Counted from the stretch's first letter, positions 22,271 to 45,824 are shown. The stretch: 64,000 bases of DNA from Piscicola geometra (GCA_943735955.1 OX030956.1:2597412-2661411); one strand, 5' to 3'. Notes: generated by a model not told the origin, from the letters alone. Program-made: numbers and translations.

Positions 22271-23711
22271 TTGCGCGTATGTGGACGTGCGTGTGCTTTT
22301 ATGTGTATGTGTATGGGTGGTCGATTGAATTTAACTGTTATCATCATCATCATTGCCACGGCACTATCATTATCATCATCACCCTGTTAACAGCAGCGTC
22401 ATCAGGATAGAATGGAAGTCTGAATACCTTTATTGATGTGAGTTCCTTTCTTCTACTGCAGCCTTTGGAGGAATAGCTGTGTTAAACTTGATGAACAAGT
22501 CCTCCAATAATGATAATAGGAGTAGAACTTTAATAAATAATTATAAAAATATTAGCTATCTTAGTTATGATAGAATTAAATTCTCTCCTAATAGGTATTT
22601 CCATGAAATTGAAACATTTGATCTTGAACTTGCATTATAGATTATAATTTATAGAACTTTTACAAAAGTTTTGCAGTGTAATTCCATTACATCAATTAAT
22701 CTTTTATATATTTAAATATGAAAACTGTTGCTTCTAGCTGATTTTTTATTTTTTCAGCTCTACTTGAGCATTGGGAAAAAGGGAGGCTATACTGAAAACG
22801 TGGAGTTAGGTGGGTTTCAAGCATCATGTATTGATATATTTTTAAGTTCTATAAAGCATTTCGCCACAATAGTTTTTGTTTAAACATATAAGAATAAAAA
22901 CAATTTTTCTGTTTTTATAGATATTTAAACTAGTGTTGGGAGGTTTGTTGGTGCTTTTAACACTGTTATTTGAATAGTTATCTACAACTATTGAGTTAAA
23001 CTAAATTTATTTTATTACCAGTAAAATTATTTTTTAAAGCTAAATTTTTTAACTTGAGCAGAGTTGACATTGACGCAGTTCTACAAGTTCCTCGCCTCCA
23101 TCGAACGGGCACACTCCCTCATGCAGCGCTACAACCTCCAGTAAGGCACTGCCATCGTCTGCTCTCATGCATTGCGATTATTTCTAATGTTATATTATTT
23201 TCAAATGATAAATTTAGTTTAATATTTTTTAAAAGATATATAAATAGAATAATGTAGTTACCATTTGTTTTAGAGAACTTTGAACTTGATGCAAACATGT
23301 TTGCTAGATTTTAAAGTTTCGATAAAAACTTTCAAATGCCTTCCATTAGCATTACATTTTCTTATTCGAAAAAATTTTGATTCAAAAACAAAAAAACTGA
23401 GAACACAAATAATGTTTCCCAGATGTTTATTCTCAAACTTTTCCTTAATCCAAGAAAAATCTAACTTATTCCTCTTCTTCATTATATCTTTTAGACATAA
23501 AAATACACTTTTAAGCATGCTGAAGAGAGTTGCGTTATCTTGTATTTTTCAAACGTTTATATCACTTCAGATCCCAGCTTCTATCCAACTCTACTTTCAG
23601 ACTACCAGCTTCTCCACACTGAATTCTATTTCAGCTCAAGTCTTTTTCTCATCTTATACTTTCACATTCTGCTTTCTTTCCTCGTTGCCTGTTCTTCCTT
23701 GTCCTCACAAG

Positions 23712-23841
23712 CATTCCACCAATAACCTTTCCAGCTCGATGCGCACACAGCAATGTTCCCATGATTGGAGCTGTTCAAGTAATAGATCAAAATTTGGAAC
23801 GTTTATTGGATTGAATTGGAAAACAACTCGAAGCTTGCTAA
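23712..23841 (+). pseudogene. Conserved terminal exon downstream of COMMD7-like gene, copy 1 (premature stop)
   Basis: A pyrimidine-rich acceptor (TTCCTTGTCCTCACAAG) precedes a frame reading FPARCAHSNVPMIGAVQVID. Here it stops at TGA 23812-23814, where the other copies have GGA; the shared TAA lies at 23839-23841, followed by AATAAATAAA at 23878. Family not recognised. Its upstream exons were not found in the 570 bp after the COMMD7-like stop. It could be an alternative last exon or a remnant of another gene. Confidence 0.5.
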
Positions 23842-24726
23842 GGGCATCATGCTGAAGGGATGCTCTTGTGGCTTCTCAATAAATAAAATGCTGAATAATT
23901 CATCATGGAATGTGGAATAGATCTCTTAGCAATAGCCGGACTGAAATTATGCTGCTGATGATCATGAATTCGCTTCTTTCAAGACATTATTAGGTTTTAA
24001 TGTGTAAAACTCATTCAAGTTGAACTGAAACTATCTTACTTCGTATAAAAGAAAATAATTAAAATGCGATAAACATTATTTAATGAAAAAAAAAGTTTTC
24101 TTCAACGTCTTTCTTCTCTCGACTGAACTGGAAACACTGTCAGGAACGCGATAAAGCGAAAACATCATGCAAAAACCAGTGGTCAATGTCTGGTAGATCT
24201 TCTCTAAAAATACCCATTTCTAAAAGTTCAATCTCATCAGACGAGGTTCGATTTGGTTAATGTGCATGGCATTGCAACTCGTTCGTTCCTAGACCCGAAA
24301 TAATGCCGCTCGTCGTTTTATTGTATTACGGTATTATGGTATTATCTCAGAGTTAATAGTATAGTGCCGTATTGGTGCACAGCGAAAATTGTATCTTATT
24401 ACAGCATTTGGCTCTTTTGTAATAACAATTTAATTGACTTTTTAGTTTCCACCTTTTTAGATCAATCTTTTTTATACATATTTAATATAGAAAATGTTAA
24501 TTGATATTGACAACCTTATTTTTAATCTTAATTTCATCAAAAGTAACAGTAATTTTTAAACCAAAATCAAGATTTTTTAACTAGTTTATTGGAAAAATCA
24601 ATTTTCAGTCAAACGTCAGTATTCTTTAAAAACCATAAAGTTTTGAAAGAAAAAAGTAGAAATCATTAAATTTACCAAAAGCTTCAAACTAATATTGAGT
24701 AAATAATCGTAGTATCAAGTGTGTAT

Positions 24727-25770
24727 TCAGATTGGAGTGTAGAAGCACACTAGAACTGCACCGGAGGTTCCTATGTCTTGGATGAGTGGGCATTGTGTGA
24801 CGGCACAACCAAGGTAGGTGGATGTGGGCCAGATCATCTAAATGTGTGGGTTTTTATGCGAGGGTATTTACTAAGATTAATCATGGCGGGAGTATTTTAC
24901 AATAAGTTACTCTTTTTAAAATAAGGTCATAACTATCCTAGGTTTGAACCTGAAGGTAAGGGTAGCAATCTTGGTTTTCCCTGCACTCAAAAGTTCCAGG
25001 TGCGTAGCTTTCTTGAAAGCTTTTCCACATCTGAACAGCATTGTACGGATGAGCTTCACCTTCTTTCACGGGATAAATGTTTTGTCCGTAATTTTCGTCC
25101 CGTGAATCATCGAAGATCTTGTAGCCATTAGAGCACTGGTTTGCCCATTCTTGAGCCATCGTCACTAGCAATGAGTCCCATCTCTGTGAATTGTTTCAAA
25201 GTATTTAAAACTGAGCTTTTAAATGTATTAAGAAGCTATGAAAAAAAATTTAATGTCTTAAAACAATATTTTATTAATACTTCAAGGCTTTTATTAAAAT
25301 AAAAATTATTAGAAGATAGAAAATTAGTAGTAAATATAGTTTACCAAAGCAGGTTCGGACCCAGCTAGCGTTCTAAGTTCGTTGTGTAGTCTGAGTAGTT
25401 TGACATCAAATGCTTCATTGTCGTGGGTTTCCACAACAGGCTCTTCAGTTGCTACTTCGGCATGACCATGCCTCCTTGAACCTAAAAGCTTTAAGTTCGG
25501 CAATCTTAGTCTTCTAAGACCACTCAGAGGCTTCTTCACTAAGTTACTCACCAGTCTTCTGCTGTGGTCGAAGCCTCGCCCAAGCTCCTTGCCCACCTTT
25601 TTGACCCCTCTTCCCACTTCATCGACAACTTTTTTTCCAACTCTGCCAACCCCCTTCACCACTTTCTTCACAGGTCTGGTTATTCTTCTCAATCGAATGC
25701 TTTCTGCTGGGTAAAAACTTACAACGACCATGAGAAAAAAAGCTAGTATTATTATTTTAATTGACACCAT
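24727..25770 (-). CDS. Secreted CAP domain protein, copy 2
   Basis: Exons 25770-25345, 25183-24950 and 24837-24727, phase 0 throughout. The predicted 256-residue protein is identical to copy 1, including the signal peptide, the three 11-residue lysine-rich repeats, the Gln and Pro replacements in the CAP tetrad, and the stop just after CAP2. Intron sequences also match copy 1. Identity this high points to very recent copying or homogenisation. Divergent from the unit 2 COMMD7-like gene. Confidence 0.9.
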
Positions 25771-26918
25771 CTTAAAGATGATTTTCTAAAATATTGCTTC
25801 AGTTTATTTCTATTGGGTTTTGTGACAAAACTTTTGTTTTTTCAAAAACATATTTTGGAAGATACATCGTCTCCTTTTATAACCAAAATGTATTGTTTTC
25901 TTGAGTCATCATTTTTAAATTGTACGTTGTAATGGCAAAAGTATCTTCGAAACATTTGAAGTATAATTAAAATTCTTAAAACTACTTCGTTTCATCTTGC
26001 TTCCTCTTAGCTTACTTCGTCATTCCATCCAAATGAACTTTGCACAACTCACTTCTTTACACTTGTTTCAAATAAATAAACAAGTTTTGCGAAATCTCGG
26101 TTATCTTTGGCCCTAATGTTTTTATTATGCTTTAAACATTTGAAGTTTTAATATATAATCCTCATTTTCGTGTGAAACTAATTAGAGCTGTACTAAAAAC
26201 ATGATTTTACGACTGGTTTCATCTGATTTTATGAGTACGAAAAACAGGACCAATTATTTGGAAAAATGAAAAAATTAATAGACTAGTAGGAATAGTGTAC
26301 TGAATAAAGCATATTGAATATCAAAACAATGTTATCAACTTTAAGTGGAACTCTCCAATTTAAGTTAATCATCTTTAAACAATAAAAAAATAAAGTTTAA
26401 AAAGAAAACAATTATTTGAAAACAAATAGGTAAATTAATCATTTTACTTGAAAGGATTTCGCCTGACTATTATTTTTGTTCTGATGGTAGCATGTTTGAA
26501 CAGTTTTTTTCAAAAGTTAAATATAGGCGCTTAGAATAATTCTGAATTTTTTTTCAAAAGTAACACTTTTTATATTAGATAGTTTAGGTCATATACATAT
26601 ACATATATACACATATACATATATACACATATACATATATACACATATACATATATATTATGGTTTAAGTCTTATTAATTTAAGATTATTGTTATTTTTG
26701 GTGATCTTTTTGTTGAAATAATAAAATATATTCCAAAATTTTTGAATCTTTTTATTTCTTTAAATGACAACTCAACACTGAATAAACTATAAACACCTAG
26801 TTTCACTTTTTAAGGTTACAATTTAAACCTCCCACAATATTTGGTATATTTTAATTGAATAGCAACATTTATTTTGTTGAAAGTTTAATATACTCAATAT
26901 TAAACTGACTTAAATAAA
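25771..26918. promoter_or_regulatory. Divergent intergenic region, copy 2
   Basis: Same as copy 1 except for scattered substitutions and a 2-bp shorter ACATAT microsatellite (26589-26660). Expected to hold both promoters. Confidence 0.5.
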
Positions 26919-38614
<11,696 letters not shown>

Positions 38615-39228
38615 GGCACTGCCATCGTCTGCTGTCATGCATTGCGATTATTTCTAATGTTATATTATTTTCAAATGATAAATTTAGTTTAATATTTTTT
38701 TAAAGATATATAAATAGAATAATGTAGTTACAATTTGTTTTAGAGAGCTGTAAACTTGATGCAAACATGTTTGCTAGATTTTTAAATTTCGATTAAAACT
38801 TTCAAATGCCCTCCATTAGCATTACATTTTTTATTCACAAAAAATTCGATTAAAAATAACTGAGAATAAAAATAATGTCGATATCTTTTGGGCCTTAATC
38901 TGAAAAAGACTTCGATAGACACAATTGAGTCTGTTTCCCAGATGTTTATTCTCAAACTATTCCTTAATCCAAGAAAAAGTTAACTTATTCTTCTTAATTA
39001 TATCTTTTAAACATAAAAATACACTTTTTAAGCATGCTGAAGAGAGTTGCGTTATCTTGTATTTTTCAAACGTTTATATCACTTCAGATCCCAGCTTCTA
39101 TCCAACTCTACTTTCAGACTACCAGCTTCTCCACACTGAATTCTATTTCAGCTCAAGTCTTTTGCTCATCTTATACTTTCACATTCTGCTTTCTTTCCTT
39201 GATGCCTGTTCTTCCTTGTCCTCACAAG

Positions 39229-39358
39229 CATTCCATTAATAACGTTTCCAGCTCGATGCGCACACAGCAATGCTCCCATGATTGGAGCTGTTCAAGTGAT
39301 AGATCAAAATTTTGAACGTTTATTGGATGGAATTGGAAAACAACTCGAAGCTTGCTAA
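39229..39358 (+). CDS. Conserved terminal exon downstream of COMMD7-like gene, copy 2
   Basis: Acceptor TTCCTTGTCCTCACAAG, then an open frame with FPARCAHSNAPMIGAVQVID and FERLLDGIGKQLEAC up to TAA 39356-39358, with AATAAATAAA 37 bases later at 39395. Protein family not recognised. The in-frame reading is kept in units 2 and 3, and several of the differences are silent or conservative, which supports coding. Confidence 0.5.
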
Positions 39359-40241
39359 GGGCATCATGCTGGAGGCATGCTCTTATGGCTTCTCAATAAA
39401 TAAAATGCTGAATAATTCATCATGGAATGTGGAATAGATCTCTTAGCAATAGCCGGACTGAAATTATGCTGCTGATGATCATGAATTCGCTTCTTTCAAG
39501 ACATTATTAGGTTTTAATGTGTAAAACTCATTCAAGTTGAACTGAAACTATCTTACTTCGTATAAATGAAAATAATTAAAATGCGATAAACATTATTTAT
39601 TGAAAAAAAAGTTTTCTTCAACGCCTTTCTTCTCTCGACTGAACTGGAAAGACTGTCAGGAACGCGATAAAGCGGAAACATCATGCAAAAACCTGTGGTC
39701 AATGTCTGGTAGATCTTCTCTGAAAATACCCATTTCTAAAAGTTCAATCTCATCAGACGAGGTACGATTTGGTTAATGTGCATGGCATTGCATCTCGTTC
39801 GTTCCTAGACCCCCATAATGCCACTCGTCGTTTTTATGTATTACGGTATTAAGGTATTATCTCAGAGTTAATAGTATAGTGCCGTATTGGTGCACAGCGA
39901 AAATTGTATCTTATTACTGCATTTGGCTCTTTTGTAATAACAATTTAATTGACTTTTTAGTTTCCACCTTTTTAGATCAATGTTTTTTATACATATTTAA
40001 TTTAGAAAATGTTAATTGATATTGACAACCTTATTTTTAATCTTAATTTCATCAAAAGTAACAGTAATTTTTAAACCAAAATCAAGATTTTTTAACTAGT
40101 TTATTGGAAAAATCAATTTTCAGTCAAACGTCAGTATTCTTTAAAAACCATAAAGTTTTGAAAGAAAAAAGTAGAAATCATTAAATTTACCAAAAGCTTC
40201 AAACTAATATTGAGTAAATAATCGTAGTATCAAGTGTGTAT

Positions 40242-41282
40242 TCAGATTGGAGTGTAGAAGCACACTAGAACTGCACCGGAGGTTCCTATGTCTTGGATGA
40301 GTGGGCATTGCGTGACTGCACAACCAAGGTAGGTGGATGTGGGCCAGATCATCTGAATGTGTGGGTTTTTATGCGAGGGTATTTACTAAGATTAATCATG
40401 GCGGGAGTATTTTACAATAAGTCAATCTTTTTATAATAAGGTCATAATTATCCTAGGTTTGAACCTGAAGGTAAGGGTAGCAATCTTGGTTTTCCCTACA
40501 CTCAAAAGTTCCAGGTGCGTAGCTTTCTTGAAAGCTTTTCCACATCTGAACAGCATTGTACGGATGTGCTTCACCTTCTTTCACGGGATAAATGTTTTGT
40601 CCGTAAGTGTCGTCCCGTGAATCATCGAAGATCTTGTAGCCAATAGAGCACTGGTTTGCCCATTCTTGAGCCATCGTCACTAGCAATGGGTCCCAGCTCT
40701 GTGAATTGTTTCAAAGTATTTAAAACTGAGCTTTTAAATGTTTTAAGAAGTTATAAAAAATGTAATGTCTTTAAACAATATTTTATTAATACTTCTGGGC
40801 TTTTATTAAACTAAAAATTATTAGAAGATAGAAAATTAGTAGTAAATATAGTTTACCAAAGCAGATTCGGACCCAGCTAGCGTTCTAAGTTCGTTGTGTA
40901 GTCTGAGTAGTTTGACATCAAATGCTTCATTGTCGTGGGTTTCCACAACAGGCTCTTCAGATCCTACTTCGGCATGACCATGCCTCCTTGAACCTAAAAG
41001 CTTTAAGTTCGGCAATCTTAGTCTTCTAAGACCACTCAGAGGCTTCTTCACTAAGTTACTCACCAGTCTTCTGCTGTGGTCGAAGCCTCGCCCAAGCTCC
41101 TTGCCCACCCTTTCGACCCCTCTTCCCACTTCATCGACAACTTGTTCTCCAACTCTGCCAACCTCCTTCACCACTTTCTCCACAGGTCTGGTTATTCTTC
41201 TCAATCGAATGCTTTCTGCTGGGTAAAAACTTACAACGATCATGAAGAAAAAAGCTAGTATTATTATTTTAATTGACACCAT
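40242..41282 (-). CDS. Secreted CAP domain protein, copy 3 (charge-altered)
   Basis: Exons 41282-40857, 40698-40465 and 40352-40242, same phases and length (256 residues) as the other copies. Exon 1 differs from copy 1 by 11 amino-acid-changing and only one silent substitution. Six fall in the 11-residue repeats: four Lys become Glu, Glu, Glu and Gln, one Lys becomes Arg, one Gly becomes Glu. Exon 2 has five changes and two silent; exon 3 has two silent only. The domain layout, the Gln (YGQNIY) and Pro replacements in the CAP tetrad and the missing C-terminal extension are shared with the other copies. Confidence 0.9.
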
Positions 41283-42939
41283 CTTAAAGATTATTTTCTA
41301 AAATATAGCTTCAGTTTATTTCTATTGGGTTTTGTGACAAAACTTTCGCTTTTTCAAAAACATATTTTGGAAGATACATCGTCTCCTTTTATAACCAAAA
41401 TGTGTTGTTTTCTTGAGTCATCATTTTTAAATTGTACGTTGTAATGGCAAAAGTATCTTCGAAACATTTGAAGTATAATTAAAATTCTTAAAACTACTTC
41501 GTTTCATCTTGCTTCCTCTTAGCTTACTTCGTCATTCCATCCAAATGAACTTTGCACAACTCACTTCTTAACATTTGTTTCAAATAAATAAACAAGTTTT
41601 GCGAAATCTCGGTTATCTTTGGCCCTAATGTTTTTATTATGCTTTTAACATATGAAGTTTTAATATATAATCCTCATTTTCGTGTGAAACTAATTAGAGC
41701 TGTACTAAAAGCAGGATTTTACGACTGGTTTCATCTGATTTTATGATTTCGAAAAACAGGACCAATTATTTGGAAAAATGAAAAAATTAATAGACTTTTA
41801 GGAATAGTGTACTGAATAAAGCATATTGAATATCAAAACAATGTTATCAACTTTAAGTGGAACTCTCCAATTTAAGTTAATCATCTTTAAACAATAAAAA
41901 AATAAAGTTTAAAAAGAAAAAAATTATTTGAAAACAAATAGGTAAATTAATCATTTTACTTGAAAGGGTTTCGCCTGACTATTATTTTTGTTCTGATGGT
42001 AGCATGTTTGAACAGTTTTTTTCAAAAGTTAAATATATGCGCTTAGAATAATTCTGAATTTTTTTTTCAAAAGTAAAAATTTTTATATTAGATAGTTTAG
42101 GTCATATACATATATACTATATATATATATGTGGTTTAAGTCTTATTAATTTAAAATTTTCAGCCGATGAAAAAATCGTGACCAAAATAAAAATAATTAT
42201 TTTATGAAATTTTTGAGTTTTTGATAAAATGATTAGAAATACATTTGTTTGGGAAATAAAATAGCCAGAGTTGACTTTTGTTGTTGTTTTTCTATATCGC
42301 TCACAGCCTGACAGACGCAGGCCATGTTACAATGGTTTTGAGAACCATGGTTCTTATGCGCCAGAGACACCACTCCACACGACGTCCACATCTCTCAATG
42401 CATACGTCGCAAACACCGCATCAGATACACTTGGTATATGATAGTTCACGGTTGCTTGTCAAGGATTCGAACAGGCAACCTTTGAGTTGCAAGTCTGACG
42501 TCTACCATCTAAGCCATACCCGCTCCCTTGGTTTTTTTTGACTTATTTTCCGGATTTTACACTAGCCTCGATGCTTATCATTTGCCCTCAACAATTCCAA
42601 AACCTTCAGACTAGACTTTAGCCGTTAAAGGTTGTATTATTTTTTAACCCTTCTCATTTTTATAGATCTCTTTTGGAGCATTAAAGCGCATAAAAAGTTT
42701 TTTTACTGTTGTTATTTTTGGTGATCTTTTTGTTGAAATAATAAAATATATTCCAAAATTTTTTGAATATTTTTATTTCTTTAAATGACAACTCAACACT
42801 GAATAAACTATAAACATCTAGTTTCACTTTTTAAGGTTACAATTTAAACCTCCCACAATATTTGGTATATTTTAATGGAATAACAACATTTATTTTATTG
42901 AGAGTTTAATATACTCAATATTGAACCGACCTAAATAAG
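41283..42939. promoter_or_regulatory. Divergent intergenic region, copy 3, enlarged by an insertion
   Basis: Same divergent arrangement as units 1 and 2, but with about 0.55 kb inserted at 42151-42705 between TTTAAGTCTTATTAATTTAA and TTGTTATTTTTGGTGATC. The ACATAT microsatellite is reduced to a few units at 42104-42132. Confidence 0.55.
42283..42535 (-). mobile_element. tRNA-derived SINE, diverged copy
   Basis: The minus strand begins GGGAGCGGGTATGGCTTAGA (box A region), has box B GTTCGAATCC at 42463-42472, and ends near GAGCGATATAGAAA, a degenerate GCGCTATA tail. Same family as 44844-45180. Lies in the divergent intergenic region of unit 3 only. Confidence 0.75.
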
Positions 42940-44570
42940 ATGGATCTTCATTATTGTCTTGGTACACCGCCACCCAGCGAACTTAGATCCATTAAATTAC
43001 TCAACACTTTTGAGCAAAACGTAATTTAAAATTATTTTTCATTTGAAATTTTTTCGTTTTATAATCCTATTTTCACAGAACTTGATTTATTCCAACTTTA
43101 ATTTCATGTGACTAGAACTCAACTAATCATCATCATCATCATGATTAGTAACTAATCTATGTAATAATTGAAAGTTAAATTGTCAATTTTTATTTTTACA
43201 GACCTTTGATGATTTTGTGGATTGTGTCATTGAAAGCTTTAGTAAAGTGAGTTTATTTTAACATTAAATTCTGTGTTCCTATGACTATTTGAAAACCATC
43301 ATTATCTACTTGATTCATTTTCTAAATATTTGTAAAAAAACAGCACTTTTCTTGAATTTTAAAATTCATAATTTTTTAAATCCAAAAATCACTTTATCAG
43401 AGTTTATTAACATGCCTTCACACTTTGCAAGGCAGGATCAAAGAGTAAAGAGATCAGCTTGAAGGCATGCCTGGGACAAACAGAGTATCAGGAGACCTTT
43501 AAGGCATTCAAAGAAGTTGTTTCAAGTGATGGAGTTTTTCATTGTTTTTATTAATAATATTATAATGTATTTTATTTAGCCAAATATCTGGTTCTGTTAT
43601 TCGTATTAGGTCCCAAATAAATATTTGTGTCTTAAGCACAGCTCTAGTTTAACTAACATGTGTTTTTTTCTTCAGAATGTCGTCTGAAGGCCCTCAATAG
43701 CACCATCATCAGCACTGACTTATGCAAATTAGGTGGGTCTATAATGATGATTATTAGATCATGATCATTAGTATGATGATGGTAATGATGACGATGATAA
43801 GAAGGAGGTAGAGGATTGGCATCAAAAAAGTCTATTAACTTGTGTGTATGAATGTTGAATAAGTACACAAAGACACATTTTGTCAGAATATGCATATCTC
43901 CAGAGTGGGTTTCACTCGTGTACTCTGACGTCTTTTGTTGCTGCAGCATGTTGCATTGCTTAATTCATGACGTCAATCAATCAGTCGAATATGTTTATAT
44001 AGCGCTTTTCACACATTCAAAAGTTAATCGAAACATTGTTGAACTCAAGTTACTTCAGAAACGCAGATCTTTCAAACTTTCGGTATTTCTGCTCAGCTAT
44101 ATTGCAATGTGGTGCTTAAGAGACTTAAACGCTTGCAGGCTTGAAGCAGGAATACGCAGATTCTATAGCAGAAAAGGTGTGTTTGCTGATTCTCTATGGT
44201 TCTTATGATTTATATTTTTTTTGGATAAACTTTTTTAGTTGTTTTTATATAGCATGAAAGTATTATTTATGTTAGGGATGACATATGTGATATAGTAATG
44301 CTGCCGTGATGTGCAAGTGTGCTTCTCTAATTGTAATTCTATTCTGTGAAGTTCACTTGGACTGCTTTATAAATATAAATAATTTAAATCCATAAAATAA
44401 AATGATAATATAAATACTTGCCAGATTATTCAAGTAGGCACACAGGATGTGCTTCAGACGCTGAAAGGGAATCAGTTGCTAGACCTGCAATGGAAGTTTG
44501 GAGGTGTGTGTGTTTGTGTTTGTGTTTGTGTGTGTGTGTGTGTATGTTTGTGTGTGTGTGTGTGTGTGAG

Positions 44571-44601
<31 letters not shown>

Positions 44602-45824
44602 GTGTGTTTGTGTGTGTGTGTTTGTGTGTGTGGGCTTGTATGTGTATGTGTACGGGTGGTCTATTGAATTTAACTGTTATCATCATCATCATTGCCACTG
44701 CACTATCATTATCATCATCACCCTGTTAACAGTAGCGTCATCAGGATTTGATGGAAGTCTGAACACCTTTATTGATGTGAGTTCTTTTTTTCTACTGCAG
44801 CACCTGAGGGAATAGCTGTGTTAAACTTGATGAACAAGTCTTAAATAAATGTCAGTTTTGTATAGCGCCCGGGCACGCCACTGAAGCGCCACTCACACGA
44901 CATAAGTCGTGAAACACCGCATCATATACACTAGGTATATGATAGCTCACGGTTGGCTGTACAGGGATTCGAACTGGCGACCTTTAAGTTGCAGGTCTAA
45001 CGACTTACCATCTAAGCGCCCGGGCACGCCACTGAAGCGCCACTCACACGACATAAGTCGTGAAACACCGCATCATATACACTAGGTATATAATAGCTCA
45101 CGGTTGGCTGTACAGGGATTCGAACTGGCGACCTTTAAGTTGCAGGTCTAACGACTTACCATCTAAGCCAACCCGCTCGCCTTCTAATAATAATAATAGG
45201 ATTAGAACTTTAATAAATAATTATAATAATATTAGCTATCTTAGTTATGATAGAATTAAATTCTCTGCTAATAGGTATTTCTATGAAATTGAAACATTTG
45301 ATCTTGAACTTGCATTATAGATTATAATTTATAGAACTTTTACAAAAGTTTTGCAGTGTAATTCCATTACATCAATTAATCTTTTATATATTTAAATATG
45401 AAAACTGTTGCTTCAAACTGATTTTTTATTTTTTCAGCTCTACTTGACCATTGGGAAAAAGGGAGGCTATACTGAAAACGTGGAGTTAGGTGGGTTTCAA
45501 GCATCATTTATTGATATATTTTTAAGTTCTATAAAGCATTTCGCCACAATAGTTTTTGTTTAAACATATAAGAATAAAAACAATTTTTCTGTTTTTATAG
45601 ATATTTTAACTAGTGTTGGGAGGTTTGTTGGTGCCTTCATCACTGTTATTTGAATAGTTATCTACAACTATTGAGTTAAACTAAATTTATTTTATTACCA
45701 GTAAAATTATTTTTTAAATCTAAAAAATTTCGCTTGAGCAGAGTTGACATTGACGCAGTTCTACAAGTTTCTCGCCTCCATCGAACGGGCACACTCCCTC
45801 ATGCAGCGCTACAACCTCCAGTAA
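42940..45824 (+). CDS. COMMD7: COMMD7-like protein, intact copy
   Basis: Nine exons: 42940-43020, 43202-43246, 43432-43525, 43676-43732, 44139-44176, 44425-44503, 44733-44776, 45438-45489, 45742-45824. All phases agree and the predicted protein is 190 residues, against about 200 for vertebrate COMMD7. The N-terminal part (MDLHYCLGTPPPSELRS) leads into a helical HN-type region. The COMM domain is in E6-E9: LLDLQWKFG, VASSGFDGSLNTF, ENVELELTLTQFYKFLASIE. From family knowledge, COMMD7 belongs to the Commander/CCC endosomal trafficking assembly and can bind NF-kB subunits. The E3 donor could be GTGATG (phase 1), which fits the frame with a canonical GT-AG intron. The E6 donor lies at the start of a GT repeat. 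A SINE sits in intron 7. This is the only complete copy of the three. Confidence 0.88.
43976..44010 (-). mobile_element. LINE/SINE tail fragment in COMMD7-like intron 4, copy 3
   Basis: Same fragment as at 35576-35610: GCGCTATATAAAC plus GATTGATT on the minus strand. Absent from unit 1 because of the exon 5 deletion. Confidence 0.55.
44504..44640. repeat. GT microsatellite at the E6 donor, copy 3
   Basis: Interrupted (GT)n directly after exon 6, with TTTGTG interruptions different from the other copies. Confidence 0.9.
44844..45180 (-). mobile_element. tRNA-derived SINE, dimeric, in COMMD7-like intron 7 of unit 3
   Basis: Insertion absent from units 1 and 2. On the minus strand the head GCGAGCGGGTTGGCTTAGAT carries box A; box B GTTCGAATCCC is at 44964-44974 and again at 45115-45125. 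A 151-bp segment starting GCGCCCGGGCACGCC occurs twice in tandem (44865-45015 and 45016 onward). The 3' end reads GGGCGCTATACAAAACTGAC, then ATTTATTT, which resembles the GGGCGCTATACAAATCATTA tail of the nested insert at 16.3 kb. Confidence 0.85.

Larger units (their letters stand above)
13286..23144 (+). pseudogene. COMMD7: COMMD7-like gene, copy 1 (exon 5 deleted, stop in exon 7)
   Basis: Exons by comparison with the intact unit 3 copy: E1 13286-13366, E2 18385-18429, E3 21625-21718, E4 21869-21925, E6 22130-22208, E7 22394-22437, E8 22758-22809, E9 23062-23144. COMMD proteins act in the Commander/CCC endosomal-recycling complex and in copper and NF-kB regulation. The COMM-domain part (LLDLQWKFG, ELTLTQFYKFL) resembles human COMMD7 as I know it. 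Lesions: a roughly 490-bp deletion between GATGAC microhomologies removes the 38-nt E5, which breaks the frame from E4 to E6; E7 reads GGA TAG where the other copies have GGA TTT. A 4.85-kb LINE sits in intron 1 and a 3.0-kb hAT element ends exactly at the E3 acceptor. The E2 donor is GTGACT instead of GTGAGT. Probably not functional as a full-length protein. Confidence 0.85.
10341..23973. repeat. Tandem gene block, unit 1 (CAP + COMMD7-like + terminal exon)
   Basis: First of three head-to-tail copies. All start at TTCTTTCAAGACATTATTAG and end at GATCATGAATTCGCT. Contents: CAP gene on minus, degraded COMMD7-like gene on plus carrying a LINE and a hAT element, and the conserved terminal exon. 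From about 10.78 to 21.74 kb it is almost identical to unit 2; outside this tract the two differ visibly. Confidence 0.95.

Noticed and set aside
23280..23855. 191-codon ORF at the end of unit 1 and shorter equivalents at 38925-39315 and 46136-46586
   Set aside because: Several frames are open at once. The frame with cross-copy protein conservation is the short terminal exon, not these ORFs.
43522..43676. Non-canonical TT-AG or GT-CA intron between COMMD7 exons 3 and 4
   Set aside because: An alternative donor, TCAA/GTGATG, gives a canonical GT-AG intron with correct phase, so an unusual intron need not be invoked.
43852..44208. 118-codon ORF in unit 3 (and its 91-codon relative at 35448 in unit 2)
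   Set aside because: Runs through intron, a retroelement tail and exon 5 in the wrong frame; the COMMD7 exon frame explains the conserved part.
44964..45125. tRNA genes suggested by box A/box B matches
   Set aside because: No tRNA cloverleaf closes around them; head, duplicated body and tail identify a SINE. Same at 42463.
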